Part shown: positions 36,216 through 46,744 of the stretch, piece by piece
Layout of the letters: every line of letters begins with the position of its first letter
How positions within the stretch are numbered: position 1 is the first letter of the stretch
Source of the DNA: Bacteroidia bacterium
Lineage (GTDB): Bacteria > Bacteroidota > Bacteroidia > Cytophagales > Cyclobacteriaceae
Direction: 5' to 3'
NCBI GenBank assembly: GCA_030425425.1
Contig: JAUIAO010000009.1
Span: 1 to 64,000 of the forward strand
DNA length: 64,000 nucleotides
Translations under genes and position numbers: made by a program
Notes under the pieces: generated by a model
The model's input: only the letters and a program-made list of their open reading frames with translations
Databases searched by the model: none
Told to the model about the DNA's origin: nothing

Positions 36216-39200
36216 TCACTTATTAGATTGCTGCTGAGAATACCTTAATACGTAAGCTTTCGGTGTGATATGATAATGTTTTTTGAAGGCAGTGCTGAAA
36301 GAACTTGGCGATGAAAAGCCGGTCATATATGCCACTTCTGAGGCTGAATAATTATTAGAGACCAACAGTTTCACTGCGTGTTGCATCCTGATGGAATGAA
36401 TCAATTCTAATGGAGTTTGGTCAACTAAAAACTTCAGTTTTCTAAAAAGTTGCGCTCTGCTCAACCCTATTTTTTCTGCTAAATCTTCTACACTAAAGTC
36501 GGGATTATCTATATTTTTCTGAATGACTTCTCTACATGAACTCAATAGTTCCATTTCTTTATTGAAAACAGGAGGATCATTTGGTTTAATCTGAAATTCC
36601 TTTTCGAAATAAGATTTGAGCCGGTGCTGTCTTTCTAATATATTTTCTACTTTGGCTTTGAGCACATTAGAATAAAAAGGTTTAGTCACATAATCATCAG
36701 CACCGACTTGTAAGCCAAGTATTTGATCCGAGGTAGCTGATTTTGCAGTAAGTAGAATGACAGGAATATGGCTTGTCCGATAGTTTGACTTTATTTTTTG
36801 ACATAGGTCAGTGCCATTCATCAGTGGCATCATGATGTCACTAATAATAATATTGGGTTGAGGAGTCATTTCTGCCATATCCAAACCTTCCACTCCATTT
36901 GAAGCTACCAATACATCGAAATCATCCTCGAAAAGATTTTTCAACAAAGATTGAATTTCAGGTTCATCTTCAACCACCAGAATCCTGATTCTGGTATCAA
37001 CTTCAGTATCTGACTTAACCTCTTCTGCCAGATTATCAGAAATTTCATCATTATTATCTACAAGCTGAAGCTCATGCTTTTCAATTATTTCAATTGGTAT
37101 TGTCACCCAAAATTTAGATCCTGCACCCTCTTTGCTCTCTACCTCCACAGTACCATTATGAAGGTTCACGAGACTTTGTACCAAATCCAAACCAATGCCA
37201 GCACCTTTCAATATTTTTCTTTGGGATTCGGATCTGTAAAAGCGATCAAATATATGAGGAATAGCCTCTTTTGGCATTCCGATTCCTGTGTCGCTCACCG
37301 TCAAAACAAGCTCTTGCTCTATTTGATTTACTTCTACTTTCAGGGCGACATTTCCCTCTTCTGTGTATTTAAAAGCATTAGAAAGTAAATTTCTCAACAC
37401 CTTATCCAAAATCTTCACATCGATACTGACTGTAAATTCAAATTCCGGAAACGAATAGGTATATGCAAGTCCCTTCTGATGGGCTAATGGTGCAAATTCA
37501 TGATAGATAGCCTGGCACACGCTCACTATCAAAGTGTTTTGAAGGTTCAGTTTTGTGTGTCCCTGCTCTATTTTTCTGAACTCTAATAACTCTTCAATTA
37601 ATGAAAGTAGCACTTTTATATTTCGAAGCAACGCATGAGCGTGTCTCGATGAGTTTTTCCCTTTTTCCTGAGTTACCAGTGCCTCTGCTGAAGGCAGCAT
37701 TACCGTAAGAGGTGTTCTTAATTCATGAGAAATATTGGTAAAAAACTGTAGTTTATGCTGCATGAGACTATCGGCTTGTTGCTTTTCCAGCTGAAGCACC
37801 TGCAATTCATGATGTTTCCTCATCCTAAAAACAAGCATTCGATAAGCCACAAAGACAATGATTAAGATCAAAACGAAATAGATCCACTTGGCCAATTTGG
37901 TTAACCACCAGGGATTCATGACCTTGAAGTTAATTTCTGCCATGTTTTCACTGTATATCTGATCAGAATTCAATCCACGAACAGTGATCACATAATTACC
38001 TGGTTCCATATTCGCAAAAGCGACCTGCCCTTGATTCCCTGATGAAATCCAATCATTTTCATTGAGTTTATATTCAAACTTATTTTTTGAGGGGGATGAA
38101 TAATCCGTGAGGAAAAATTCAAACCTTACATTAGATCCATATTCAAATTGATAAATACCTGATTCTGCTGGTTCGTCTACCGAACTGGTCAGCGAAGTGA
38201 TAGACTTAAAACTGATTGTTGGCAGAAAATACTGCTTGGCAACTTTATTTGGATTGAAATAATTCAACCCATTATTGCCACCTAAATAGATCGTTCCATC
38301 TTTTGATTTGAAAAATGCCGAATTGGTAAAAACCTCGCCTTGCACACCATATTTGGTACTATAATTTTCTAGCTGTCCTGTCTGGGTTTCGTACTTATAG
38401 ATACCTTGATTTGATCCTAGCCACAACTCACCGGGAGCACCTTCCTCAATACTGAAAATACTGATATTTTTCAATGATGCAGAAGTCATTTCCGGCTTAC
38501 CATTCTCACTACTAATTCGATACAGGCCATTTAGACGAAATCCCAGCCAGATATGCCCGTAACTATCTTCTTTGATAGAACGAATCTGATTGGTAGGTAA
38601 CCTTAAATTCGGATTGTTATGATCGCGATGGTAGTGAATCAGGGAATCAGTGCTCACTTGATATCTGAGAAGCCCCGAATTATTGGTAAGAATCCATAAA
38701 TCCCCATCTTCACTTTCATACAACCCCGTATAGCTGTCTTTGATAGTCACTCCGTATCGGTCTGGCGAGAAGGCATCGAAATTGCTCGTTGATAGATTCA
38801 AATTGTATAATCCATATTTGGTTCCGACCCAATATTGCCCACGGCGATCTATTAAAAATGACCTCACAGGATCTATATAAAAATGCTGAAACGATTGGTC
38901 GGCAGCTGTATACCTGCTTAGTCCCAGACTAGTTCCCAACCATATTTTGCCATCCTTATCTTCAGTAATTGCTTCAATACGATTGGCATTCATACCTATA
39001 TCGTCTCCTGCATTTTGCAAATAGGTAACCTCCATGGTGGCATGATCGATGATATTGAGTCCTCCCTGGCGAGTTCCAATATATAAATTATCCTGGCTAT
39101 CCTGATAAATAGCGGAAATATCATTTTCACTCAAACGAACACTGCCACTATTGATCCCCAAATATCCAAAGGTGAGCATTCGATTGTCATGGAGATATAT

Positions 39201-40262
39201 TCCGGTATTTTTAGTCCCAACCCAAACGATTCCTTGAGAGTCCTGAAATAGGGTCCTGATTTGATAAGCCCGAAACCCACTTTCCGCTAAATTTTCAGAA
39301 CTAATGTAGGTGTATTTTTCACCCGATTTAGTAAAAATATAGAGACCATTGGAAGTAGAGCCCACCCAAACCCGACCCAAATTATCTTCCAGAATATTGA
39401 ATATCCCAACATACCTGAATTGACGCTCCAATAATTCATTGATTACATAAAATCGATCATTTTCCAGCTGATACACAAATAAACCACGATCCGTACCAAG
39501 CCAAAATCGATTTTCACTGTCCCTGTATATAGTTCTTACCGAGTTGATATCTGCCTCTTTGAATTCGGTAACTAATAAATGCCTGACAGAAGAAAAGGTA
39601 CTGTTTACCATAAATAATCCTTGATCCGTTCCTATTAACAGATTACCACTATTGAGTTGAAAAATTGTAAGAACCTGAGGCTCCGATTTTGGATTCAATG
39701 AGATGGTCTGAAATTGATCATTGCCCAAATGAACTGAAAGACCGTGATCCGTGCCTACCATCAACTGGTTGGCATCATTTAAAAAAAGGCAAAAAACATT
39801 GTTTCCAGGTATGGAGAATTCGTCCTCAGACTGATAAAAATGTTCGAATTGTGAAGAAGAATAAGCATGAATAGCCCCACTTTTCTTGTTGAGACCGTGA
39901 TCTGTTCCGATCCACAAATCACCATTTGCATCCTCTATGATACACTCTACAATGTTGCTGGAAAGCGATGTGGAATCTGTTTCACTGAAGCTGAACAAAT
40001 CAAAATGATTGCCATCAAAACCAACAAGGCCCTGATACTCCACTCCCAACCAAATCAATCCTTTTGAGTCTTGATAAATTGTACGAACTGTTTCTCCGGG
40101 CAGTCCACTACTATTATCATAATTTCGAAAACGAATGACCTGAGGAATATTGAGCTCTACAGCTACTACTTCTGAAAAAGATGTAAAAAATAAGATCAGA
40201 GCAAGAAATATGCTCCTAATACCAGCTTCACTGATGATTTTTATATAACGTTTATTGGTCAC
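36216..40262 (-). CDS. hybrid two-component system sensor/regulator (HTCS)
   Basis: A 1348-aa one-protein signalling system. It has a signal/anchor helix (about 17-34). A periplasmic sensor of about 14 Reg_prop (two-bladed propeller) repeats with recurring IWLGT / WVGT signatures runs to about 660, then a Y_Y_Y domain (about 695-760) and a membrane helix (about 772-792). HisKA follows (FFTNISHELRTPL, H846), then HATPase_c (NLLSNAFKYTEEG; DTGIGMP). A receiver domain (IISDIMMPLMNG, D1142; KPF) and a C-terminal AraC-type HTH (IGLSRAQLFRKLKFL ... GFSSPSSFSTAFKKHY) complete it. All catalytic residues are intact. Family members sense glycans or their fragments and activate nearby loci; the T9SS/PID-CTERM operon directly downstream is the likely target. 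No susCD pair is next to it. Confidence 0.96.
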   Translation of the reverse strand: MTNKRYIKIISEAGIRSIFLALILFFTSFSEVVAVELNIPQVIRFRNYDNSSGLPGETVRTIYQDSKGLIWLGVEYQGLVGFDGNHFDLFSFSETDSTSLSSNIVECIIEDANGDLWIGTDHGLNKKSGAIHAYSSSQFEHFYQSEDEFSIPGNNVFCLFLNDANQLMVGTDHGLSVHLGNDQFQTISLNPKSEPQVLTIFQLNSGNLLIGTDQGLFMVNSTFSSVRHLLVTEFKEADINSVRTIYRDSENRFWLGTDRGLFVYQLENDRFYVINELLERQFRYVGIFNILEDNLGRVWVGSTSNGLYIFTKSGEKYTYISSENLAESGFRAYQIRTLFQDSQGIVWVGTKNTGIYLHDNRMLTFGYLGINSGSVRLSENDISAIYQDSQDNLYIGTRQGGLNIIDHATMEVTYLQNAGDDIGMNANRIEAITEDKDGKIWLGTSLGLSRYTAADQSFQHFYIDPVRSFLIDRRGQYWVGTKYGLYNLNLSTSNFDAFSPDRYGVTIKDSYTGLYESEDGDLWILTNNSGLLRYQVSTDSLIHYHRDHNNPNLRLPTNQIRSIKEDSYGHIWLGFRLNGLYRISSENGKPEMTSASLKNISIFSIEEGAPGELWLGSNQGIYKYETQTGQLENYSTKYGVQGEVFTNSAFFKSKDGTIYLGGNNGLNYFNPNKVAKQYFLPTISFKSITSLTSSVDEPAESGIYQFEYGSNVRFEFFLTDYSSPSKNKFEYKLNENDWISSGNQGQVAFANMEPGNYVITVRGLNSDQIYSENMAEINFKVMNPWWLTKLAKWIYFVLILIIVFVAYRMLVFRMRKHHELQVLQLEKQQADSLMQHKLQFFTNISHELRTPLTVMLPSAEALVTQEKGKNSSRHAHALLRNIKVLLSLIEELLEFRKIEQGHTKLNLQNTLIVSVCQAIYHEFAPLAHQKGLAYTYSFPEFEFTVSIDVKILDKVLRNLLSNAFKYTEEGNVALKVEVNQIEQELVLTVSDTGIGMPKEAIPHIFDRFYRSESQRKILKGAGIGLDLVQSLVNLHNGTVEVESKEGAGSKFWVTIPIEIIEKHELQLVDNNDEISDNLAEEVKSDTEVDTRIRILVVEDEPEIQSLLKNLFEDDFDVLVASNGVEGLDMAEMTPQPNIIISDIMMPLMNGTDLCQKIKSNYRTSHIPVILLTAKSATSDQILGLQVGADDYVTKPFYSNVLKAKVENILERQHRLKSYFEKEFQIKPNDPPVFNKEMELLSSCREVIQKNIDNPDFSVEDLAEKIGLSRAQLFRKLKFLVDQTPLELIHSIRMQHAVKLLVSNNYSASEVAYMTGFSSPSSFSTAFKKHYHITPKAYVLRYSQQQSNK

Positions 40263-40544
40263 CTAAAAATTTGATTCGCCTATAAAGATTATTCTCCTTC
40301 GTTTTTGGTAAAAATGAATAACTCCGGCCAATATAAATAAACTACCTCAAGACAGAGCCATCGAGGTAGTAGATAGAGTTTGCTTTGCAATATATCTTCA
40401 CGCTACCTGGAGGGCGGAGGACACCCCCCCACAAGTGGGTTCAAAGAGAAAACCGACAAAAATCAGATTAATCGGGAAAACACCCCGTTCACCAAACGAT
40501 CATTCAGGTTTATGCATATTTCAAAATAATATTTACTTATTTTC
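40263..40544. other. spacer upstream of the HTCS gene with inverted repeats
   Basis: No gene is seen between the HTCS and the DUF4388-type gene. ACTACCTC/GAGGTAGT (40341-40348 and 40363-40370) is a perfect 8-bp inverted repeat. A C-run with CCCAC-AA-GTGGG (40428-40439) follows. Either may belong to the divergent promoters; no T-run marks them as terminators. Confidence 0.4.
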
Positions 40545-40584
40545 AAAAATTGACATATCTTGTACGTGATAAAAGTCAATTTTT
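40545..40584 (+). promoter_or_regulatory. perfect hairpin touching the start codon of the DUF4388-like gene
   Basis: AAAAATTGAC / GTCAATTTTT (40545-40554 and 40575-40584) is a perfect 10-bp inverted repeat separated by 20 nt, whose interior also pairs TATC/GATA. It ends one base before the ATG at 40585. It could be an operator or an mRNA hairpin that controls ribosome access. Confidence 0.5.
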
Positions 40585-41568
40585 ATGAACTCAACCAGCT
40601 ACAACCAGATCATTGGTGACTTGGAGAACGTATCTCTAGACGCCATTCTTTCTCAGGTAGAATCTACCGGCATTGTAATGATCTACAGCGATCACTCCAT
40701 CGCTTCCTTGTTTTTCGATAATGGAGAGTTAATCAAGATTAGAGTAAACGGAAAAGATGCATCCAAATCCCAAATTCTTTCCATGAAAGAATGGAAGAAT
40801 GGACAAGCATTGCTTATCAATTGGGAATCTTCATTCAGTACTTCCACATCATTTCTGGATGATATTTTATGTTTAGCATCACTACTTAAAAGCACCTTAA
40901 AGTTGACATGTTGTGAAAATGACTCAGCAGAGATACACATCAAGGAAGGGATAGTTTCAAAAGCAAAATTTGAGAAAAAGAGTGGAATTACTGCAATCAG
41001 AAAGATTGTTGGTATGGAACAGACAGAAATGAGAATAGAACTCAATGTGGAAGTCGACGAAGAATTCCATCAGGATTATGACTCCATCAGGTGGCTGTTT
41101 CACAAAAACTCATCGAGTGAATCATCGGAGGAATCACCAACTCCACAAATTGAAAGAACAGAAGAAAAATCTAATATTCAAATCACAAATAATAAACATA
41201 TGAATGTCAAAAAACTGAACGCCGCGGTTGACAACCTAAAAGACCAATTGGGAGATTCATTGGTAGCTTGCGATATATGGATGACGAATGATGGGCAAGT
41301 TATAGCCGGCCACAATTCGCAGCCTAAAGCGGCAGCTCTTTTCGAAAGAATGACTGATCAACTAAAAACAGCACTCAGCAAAGCCGGTTTCCCTGGTCTT
41401 GGATCTTATTACAGCTTGGTTTTAGAAAACGGATCTGTAGCCATCATATTACAATTCGAATCTTACCAATGGGGAATGTTACTAGCTCCAAATACTCAAA
41501 TGGGTCTTTTGATGAACATTGTGATACCACAAGCTATTAGTGATTTTAATGAAGCCGTTGAAGGCTAA
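40585..41568 (+). CDS. DUF4388 / roadblock-like two-domain signalling protein
   Basis: A 327-aa cytoplasmic protein. The N-terminal about 75 residues (IIGDLENVSLDAILSQVESTGIVMIYS ... SLFFDNGELIKIRVNG) resemble DUF4388/PATAN-type domains found in bacterial signalling proteins. A Ser/Glu-rich linker (about 174-205) leads to a C-terminal domain of about 115 residues (VKKLNAAVDNLKDQLGDSLVACDIWMTNDGQVIAGHN ... LVLENGSVAIILQF) like roadblock/LC7 proteins, which often act with small GTPases or as polarity/motility regulators (gliding is plausible for this group). Assignment is by pattern only. It is transcribed alone and ends in a terminator. Confidence 0.65.
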   Translation: MNSTSYNQIIGDLENVSLDAILSQVESTGIVMIYSDHSIASLFFDNGELIKIRVNGKDASKSQILSMKEWKNGQALLINWESSFSTSTSFLDDILCLASLLKSTLKLTCCENDSAEIHIKEGIVSKAKFEKKSGITAIRKIVGMEQTEMRIELNVEVDEEFHQDYDSIRWLFHKNSSSESSEESPTPQIERTEEKSNIQITNNKHMNVKKLNAAVDNLKDQLGDSLVACDIWMTNDGQVIAGHNSQPKAAALFERMTDQLKTALSKAGFPGLGSYYSLVLENGSVAIILQFESYQWGMLLAPNTQMGLLMNIVIPQAISDFNEAVEG

Positions 41569-41602
41569 AAATAAATTCCACTTTTGGGTTACTGTAGAAT
41601 GA

Positions 41603-41632
41603 GAAAAGCGCCGTTTTGGGCGCTTTTCTTGT
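41603..41632. terminator. bidirectional terminator between the roadblock-like gene and the giant surface operon
   Basis: Perfect 10-bp stem GAAAAGCGCC / GGCGCTTTTC (41603-41612 and 41619-41628) with loop GTTTTG. T-rich sequence follows on the plus strand. It ends both the roadblock-like gene and the 17.7-kb minus-strand operon. Confidence 0.85.
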
Positions 41633-41660
41633 TTTGTGATATATACATTCCGTTGAAATG

Positions 41661-44600
41661 TTATTCGATGAACAGCTTTGATAAATAAGTTACATTTTCT
41701 GATTGGATTTCAACCAGATAGACACCCCTGATTAATTTGCTCACATCCATTTCATTGATATCTGTCTTTTTTGAAAGAATCACTTTCCCATTCAAATCAT
41801 AAATTGTCACCTCTGACTGGTACATGATAACATCCCACCTAATATAATCACTCGCAGGATTAGGGTAAACTGTAAGTGAGGGTGTAATTACATCTAATGG
41901 CAAAATATATTTGACATCAAAAAAGGACTTCACGCTTTTACCGGCCAGATCGGTAGCAATCAACTGATAACTTACTGTGGTACCGGCCAATTGTGAGGGG
42001 GTAAATAGTAAATTCAGATTCTCTGACACTGTAAGCCATGGAACAGCCGAACCATCTCCACGCAAAACAGTGTAAATCAGAGAGTCAGACTGATCTTCAT
42101 CGGTAATCCAATCTTCGCTAATTGGGATATTTACCGTTGAGTTGCTGATCAACTCCAAGTCGCTGATTTGTTGGTTGACCTCTGGTGCGTCATTTTGATC
42201 GGTTACAAAAACATCAAGGGTCTCTTCAAAAGAATTACCTCCCTGATCAATAACAAGAATGGTCACGTCATATTTTTTCTGCTGTTCGAAATTGAATGCA
42301 TCTGAAGACCGGAGATATCCTTGTTCATCTACATTAAACAAGTTTTCATTTTTGGATCCAACCACTACTTCCAAATCAAACTGATCTTCCGAATCCTGAT
42401 CTGTAACCACGAGCTCTCCGATAATAGCTCCACCCACTATATTTTCATTGATTGTATTGCTAGTTAATGTGATAGCTGTTGGAGTCTCATTCACATCTTC
42501 CAGCGTCAAATTCAACCTTCTTTCTACAGATCCGGTTTGATCAGTAGCTCTTACATCAATCTGAAAACTATTTCTGGCTTCAAAATCTACCGTCTCTTTG
42601 AGCAAAAGGAATTGTTCTGAAATGTTAAAAACCGAATTATCGTTATTACCACTTGCAAACGAATAGGAATAACTTCCCGCTTTTCCCTCTATAGAAAACT
42701 CAGCGATTTTTTCATTTTTAGCTAGATTCTCAGGAAATGCATATGTTGAAAGTAGAATATCTGAATCCAAAACATCTCCAACATTCAATATGATGTTTTT
42801 CGAAAACTTTGCCATTGACTGGTCAGTTACCTGAAGTCTGATTGAAAGGTAATCTTTCATTTCATAATCCAATGATTGTTGCAATATCAGTTGATCACCG
42901 GAAACGATCACAAAAGGATTATCCTCGCTACCCTCGCCAGGAATCAATTGATAAGTATGTGTATCACTTGTATCTTCATCTACAGCCGAAATTGAGGCAA
43001 TTGAGCGACCTAATACCACATTCTCATTTACCAGATAATTATCAAGAGTGACATCTTCAGGAGCATCATTTTCATTCAGAATGTCGATCATCAATTCCTG
43101 CGTTGTGTTTTCACCAGCCTCATCCGTTACTTCTACCTGAATTGGAATTTGTGATGATTTCTCATAATTCAATGCCTGTGAAATCTCAAGCGCATTTCCG
43201 GAAATTGTAAAAAACTCATCACCTTCCACCAATCTAAAAACATGAGAATCTGAAGCATCTTGATCGGATGCTGTCAAATAGCCCACAATAGTTCCCACAG
43301 GCTCGTTCTCTTTAATTACCGAAACGTCAATCTGCACTCCAGTAGGTATATCATTCTCATCCACCAACGCAATCAAAAGTTCATTCTCCACATTCTTATT
43401 CTCTTCGTTTGTGGCCCTTACCTTAATCTTCAACTGATTCTGTGACTCATAATCTACGGCCTGTTTCAAAGTGAGATAATCACCTTTGATTTCAAAGAAC
43501 CGGTTATCATTGGTCCCAACTCTGAAAGAATAACTAAAAACGCCAGCTTTGCCTTCAATACCCAACTGAGAGATTGTATCACCTACTGACAAGTTTTCTC
43601 CAAAGCTGTACGATGATAATATGACATCTGAATCGAATGTGTCTAGAATTTCTACAATTAGCACCTGATCAAATCGTTTGCCTCCTCCATCAGTCACACG
43701 TACACGGACACTAAGCTGTTGTAATGCTTCAAAATCAACAGATTCTTTCAGTAGTAATTGATTATCAGATATGATGACCATGGAATTATCACCGCTTCCC
43801 TCTCCTACTACTAGCTTATAATTATAAAAATCAACCGCGTCTTCATCTTGTGTAGATAGGTAGCCTATCAATGTGCCATAAGGTTGGTTTTCCAAAACAT
43901 TAGCTGGAGAAAGAGATATGCCTGTTGGTGTGTCGTTGGTATCCTGGACCTCTATGGTGATCTGCTGAATAGATGAGGCTCCATGGTCGTCAATCACTTT
44001 AACATCCAATGTACGAGAAGGCGACTCCTCAAAGTTCAAAACTGCCTTTGTAAATAACTCATTATCAGAAATTGTAAATATGTCAGTATCTGTCATTAAC
44101 TCGAAACTATGAGAGTCTTCCGGATCTGAATCAATTGCCTTGAGCGAACCGACTAAAGTTCCTATTGCATCATTTTCATCTACAGTTGATGCACTCAATT
44201 CCAGTCCACTTGGAACATCATTCACATTCAACACCTCAAAAACAACAAGTTTTTCCCCAAGAACTTCCTCTTCTTCCTGTAAAAATGATCCTTTCATAGT
44301 AACTGTAAATGCTTCTGAACCATACCAGTCATCATCCGGAACAGTTACCAGAAGTTGTGTTCCAGAGATTTCGGCGGATAATTTATCACCCCCGGAAACG
44401 GTGTAGCTTATTGTATAATCGTCCGTTTTTTCTGTAATGGAAGTCAAATCAAAAGCCTCAAAATCCACGCTTTCATCTGTCGTCTGCTTATCAGCATCTA
44501 TCAGATATGCATAGCTATTGGTTACCTCCAATTCATAGTCTATAGTGACTGTTTCCTGACCATCAGTCAGCTCCAGGTGTATCGAGTTGGTCCCTACATC

Positions 44601-46733
44601 TTCCAGGCCAGGGGTACCAAATAACAACCCAAATCCATTATTTTCCACAAACTGTAACCACTCAGGGTTTCCGGATACGGTTAATTGTAGATCGCTATTA
44701 TCTATGTCTTGACCATTGATCTCAAATCGATAGAGATTGCCGACTTTCACGATGGTATCTGGATCTTCACCAACAATGAAAGGTGCATCATTGATATTTT
44801 GCACTTCGAATGTGACAATTCGCGTAGCAAAAAGGTTTGCAAAATCATTATGAGTAGCTGTGACGGTCAGTTGGCTTGCCCCGAAGTAATCGCTATCCGG
44901 CACGGTCACATTTACACGATTGTTAATCAATACAGGCTGCAATGTATCCGCTCCTGATATAGAAAAAGTAACATCTTCTACAGCTACTCCTCCTAAAAAC
45001 GGCTCCAGACTGACCGGTCCGAATAACTCTCCTTCGAATATTTCCTGAACGGGTATTTCTGTCAAAGTCGGAGATTTCATATCCACTACCTCGATTTGTA
45101 AAGTATCTCTATCAGATAGATTACTGGTAGTGGTAGTGTCTGTAGCAATGAATATAAACTGTTCTTTTCCTACCCACTCATAGTCCAACATTTCAAAGTT
45201 TACAATTCCATTCTTAATAGAAGGTGCTATATAGCCAGCATTTAGAAGGATTGGGTCAATGGGGTCTCCTAATATGGCATTGGAAACGAAAGTCTCTGTT
45301 TCCACTACATTAATGACTTTGTCATAATTGGCATCATAAAACCTAAAAAACAATTCGCTATTTGACGTATTACCATATAATGTAAGAAAAAAGTAGTATT
45401 GTCCATTGACTTCAATAGCATTGGCTTTGCCTACCAATGTGCTGTCCATTTGTGTAAATGCCGCTAAAATATGTTCCGTTCCCAAAGTTTGTTTTCCATA
45501 CGAACTTACAGCGCAGGTCATAGTCATACTCAGCTCAAAATCCTGCGCATTTAGATTCCACTGTGGATCTCCTGAATTTTCATCACTGACAATATCATAG
45601 CTCCAAATGATTCCTTCAGGGTTATTAGTTGTCAAATAAGCATTCAAATCAATCGATGAAGGAATCCCCCCTACTCCAATAACCTTATCTTCCAGTCCTG
45701 TCAAAACTGGAGCTAATTCCTCTGGACGAACTGTAAAACTCACATCTGTACTTGCCGAAAACTGCTGAGCGGTCTCATCTGTAACCGTAAAGGTCACTAC
45801 CTCTGAGCCAGCCCAACCATCTGGATAAGTGATGGAAGCAATAGTAGTAGTCTGATCAATTACTACCTCCAGATTAGCTCCGATGCTTGCTGAATACACC
45901 ACATTATCAGCATCATCCAGCTCTGTATAATCGCTCAGCGTAATCGCAGTGAAATCTTCGCCAAAAGCCACCACCTGATTAGAAATAGGTTTTAGCAGTG
46001 GCTCGTAATCACTGATTACTGTTAACCCAACAGTATCTCGTTGGATATCCGAGGGGTTGTTTTTACCATATGCATTTACTACGATCTTCTCAGTGCCTAC
46101 ATATTCCCGATCAGTCAAATCGATTTCCAGAATTTGGTCAGTGGTAATATTTAGGCCAACCACCTGAGCATGCACTTCGAGCGGTTCATCGGGCTGCCCG
46201 ATCACTGCATTAGGATCGAAATCAAATTTCTGTCCTTTCAGCTGTTCTTTATATGCCTGATCGAAGAATATGAATTGGAGTTCTGTGCCAGAGTTATTTC
46301 CATATACAGTGAGGAAATACACCCAGTTACCAATAATATCTATTGCCTGAGCTACTCCTCTCACCTTTCCTCTATCATCGATGACCGCCAGAATGTGCTT
46401 GTCACCTGTGGCCATCTCACCTCTACTCTTCACCACAGCCGTCACATTCATCTCAAACTGATAGTCGGTAGCTCGGATACTCCATTCCGGAGCAGCATTA
46501 CTGTTGTCAAGCACTGGAAATGTCACTTCCCAATTCACATCATCTCCCAGATTATATGCAGCCAGATTGATGGATTGGAAATCACCACCAAGCCCTATCG
46601 TCTGGTCAGGAATATCCCTCAATGCTACCTGTGCATTCGCATTAATTGAAGCGAACAACAGTAGCATAACTACCATAATCTTATTGAGATTTAGGATACC
46701 ACTAAACCTAAGTCTAGTGGCATGCATGATCAT
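41661..46733 (-). CDS. giant cadherin-repeat T9SS surface protein
   Basis: A 1690-aa adhesin-like protein. The signal peptide ends at NANAQ. Two copies (about 83-184 and 393-493) of a module shared with the 2458-aa protein are interleaved with Ig-like domains. A CADG-type domain follows (about 647-744), then seven cadherin repeats (about 844-1514; each begins like GLELSASTVDEN or VILSSYSFGEN and closes with a DxNDAP-type Ca2+-binding linker). The last part is a T9SS type A sorting domain with VYPNPASDYIRW (about 1621-1690). Repeats 2-4 and 5-7 resemble each other as a block. The frame continues upstream to 46781, but that part is only heptamer-repeat DNA, so ATG 46733 is chosen. Last gene of the operon. 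Confidence 0.9.
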   Translation of the reverse strand: MIMHATRLRFSGILNLNKIMVVMLLLFASINANAQVALRDIPDQTIGLGGDFQSINLAAYNLGDDVNWEVTFPVLDNSNAAPEWSIRATDYQFEMNVTAVVKSRGEMATGDKHILAVIDDRGKVRGVAQAIDIIGNWVYFLTVYGNNSGTELQFIFFDQAYKEQLKGQKFDFDPNAVIGQPDEPLEVHAQVVGLNITTDQILEIDLTDREYVGTEKIVVNAYGKNNPSDIQRDTVGLTVISDYEPLLKPISNQVVAFGEDFTAITLSDYTELDDADNVVYSASIGANLEVVIDQTTTIASITYPDGWAGSEVVTFTVTDETAQQFSASTDVSFTVRPEELAPVLTGLEDKVIGVGGIPSSIDLNAYLTTNNPEGIIWSYDIVSDENSGDPQWNLNAQDFELSMTMTCAVSSYGKQTLGTEHILAAFTQMDSTLVGKANAIEVNGQYYFFLTLYGNTSNSELFFRFYDANYDKVINVVETETFVSNAILGDPIDPILLNAGYIAPSIKNGIVNFEMLDYEWVGKEQFIFIATDTTTTSNLSDRDTLQIEVVDMKSPTLTEIPVQEIFEGELFGPVSLEPFLGGVAVEDVTFSISGADTLQPVLINNRVNVTVPDSDYFGASQLTVTATHNDFANLFATRIVTFEVQNINDAPFIVGEDPDTIVKVGNLYRFEINGQDIDNSDLQLTVSGNPEWLQFVENNGFGLLFGTPGLEDVGTNSIHLELTDGQETVTIDYELEVTNSYAYLIDADKQTTDESVDFEAFDLTSITEKTDDYTISYTVSGGDKLSAEISGTQLLVTVPDDDWYGSEAFTVTMKGSFLQEEEEVLGEKLVVFEVLNVNDVPSGLELSASTVDENDAIGTLVGSLKAIDSDPEDSHSFELMTDTDIFTISDNELFTKAVLNFEESPSRTLDVKVIDDHGASSIQQITIEVQDTNDTPTGISLSPANVLENQPYGTLIGYLSTQDEDAVDFYNYKLVVGEGSGDNSMVIISDNQLLLKESVDFEALQQLSVRVRVTDGGGKRFDQVLIVEILDTFDSDVILSSYSFGENLSVGDTISQLGIEGKAGVFSYSFRVGTNDNRFFEIKGDYLTLKQAVDYESQNQLKIKVRATNEENKNVENELLIALVDENDIPTGVQIDVSVIKENEPVGTIVGYLTASDQDASDSHVFRLVEGDEFFTISGNALEISQALNYEKSSQIPIQVEVTDEAGENTTQELMIDILNENDAPEDVTLDNYLVNENVVLGRSIASISAVDEDTSDTHTYQLIPGEGSEDNPFVIVSGDQLILQQSLDYEMKDYLSIRLQVTDQSMAKFSKNIILNVGDVLDSDILLSTYAFPENLAKNEKIAEFSIEGKAGSYSYSFASGNNDNSVFNISEQFLLLKETVDFEARNSFQIDVRATDQTGSVERRLNLTLEDVNETPTAITLTSNTINENIVGGAIIGELVVTDQDSEDQFDLEVVVGSKNENLFNVDEQGYLRSSDAFNFEQQKKYDVTILVIDQGGNSFEETLDVFVTDQNDAPEVNQQISDLELISNSTVNIPISEDWITDEDQSDSLIYTVLRGDGSAVPWLTVSENLNLLFTPSQLAGTTVSYQLIATDLAGKSVKSFFDVKYILPLDVITPSLTVYPNPASDYIRWDVIMYQSEVTIYDLNGKVILSKKTDINEMDVSKLIRGVYLVEIQSENVTYLSKLFIE

Positions 46734-46744
46734 ATCAACGAATA

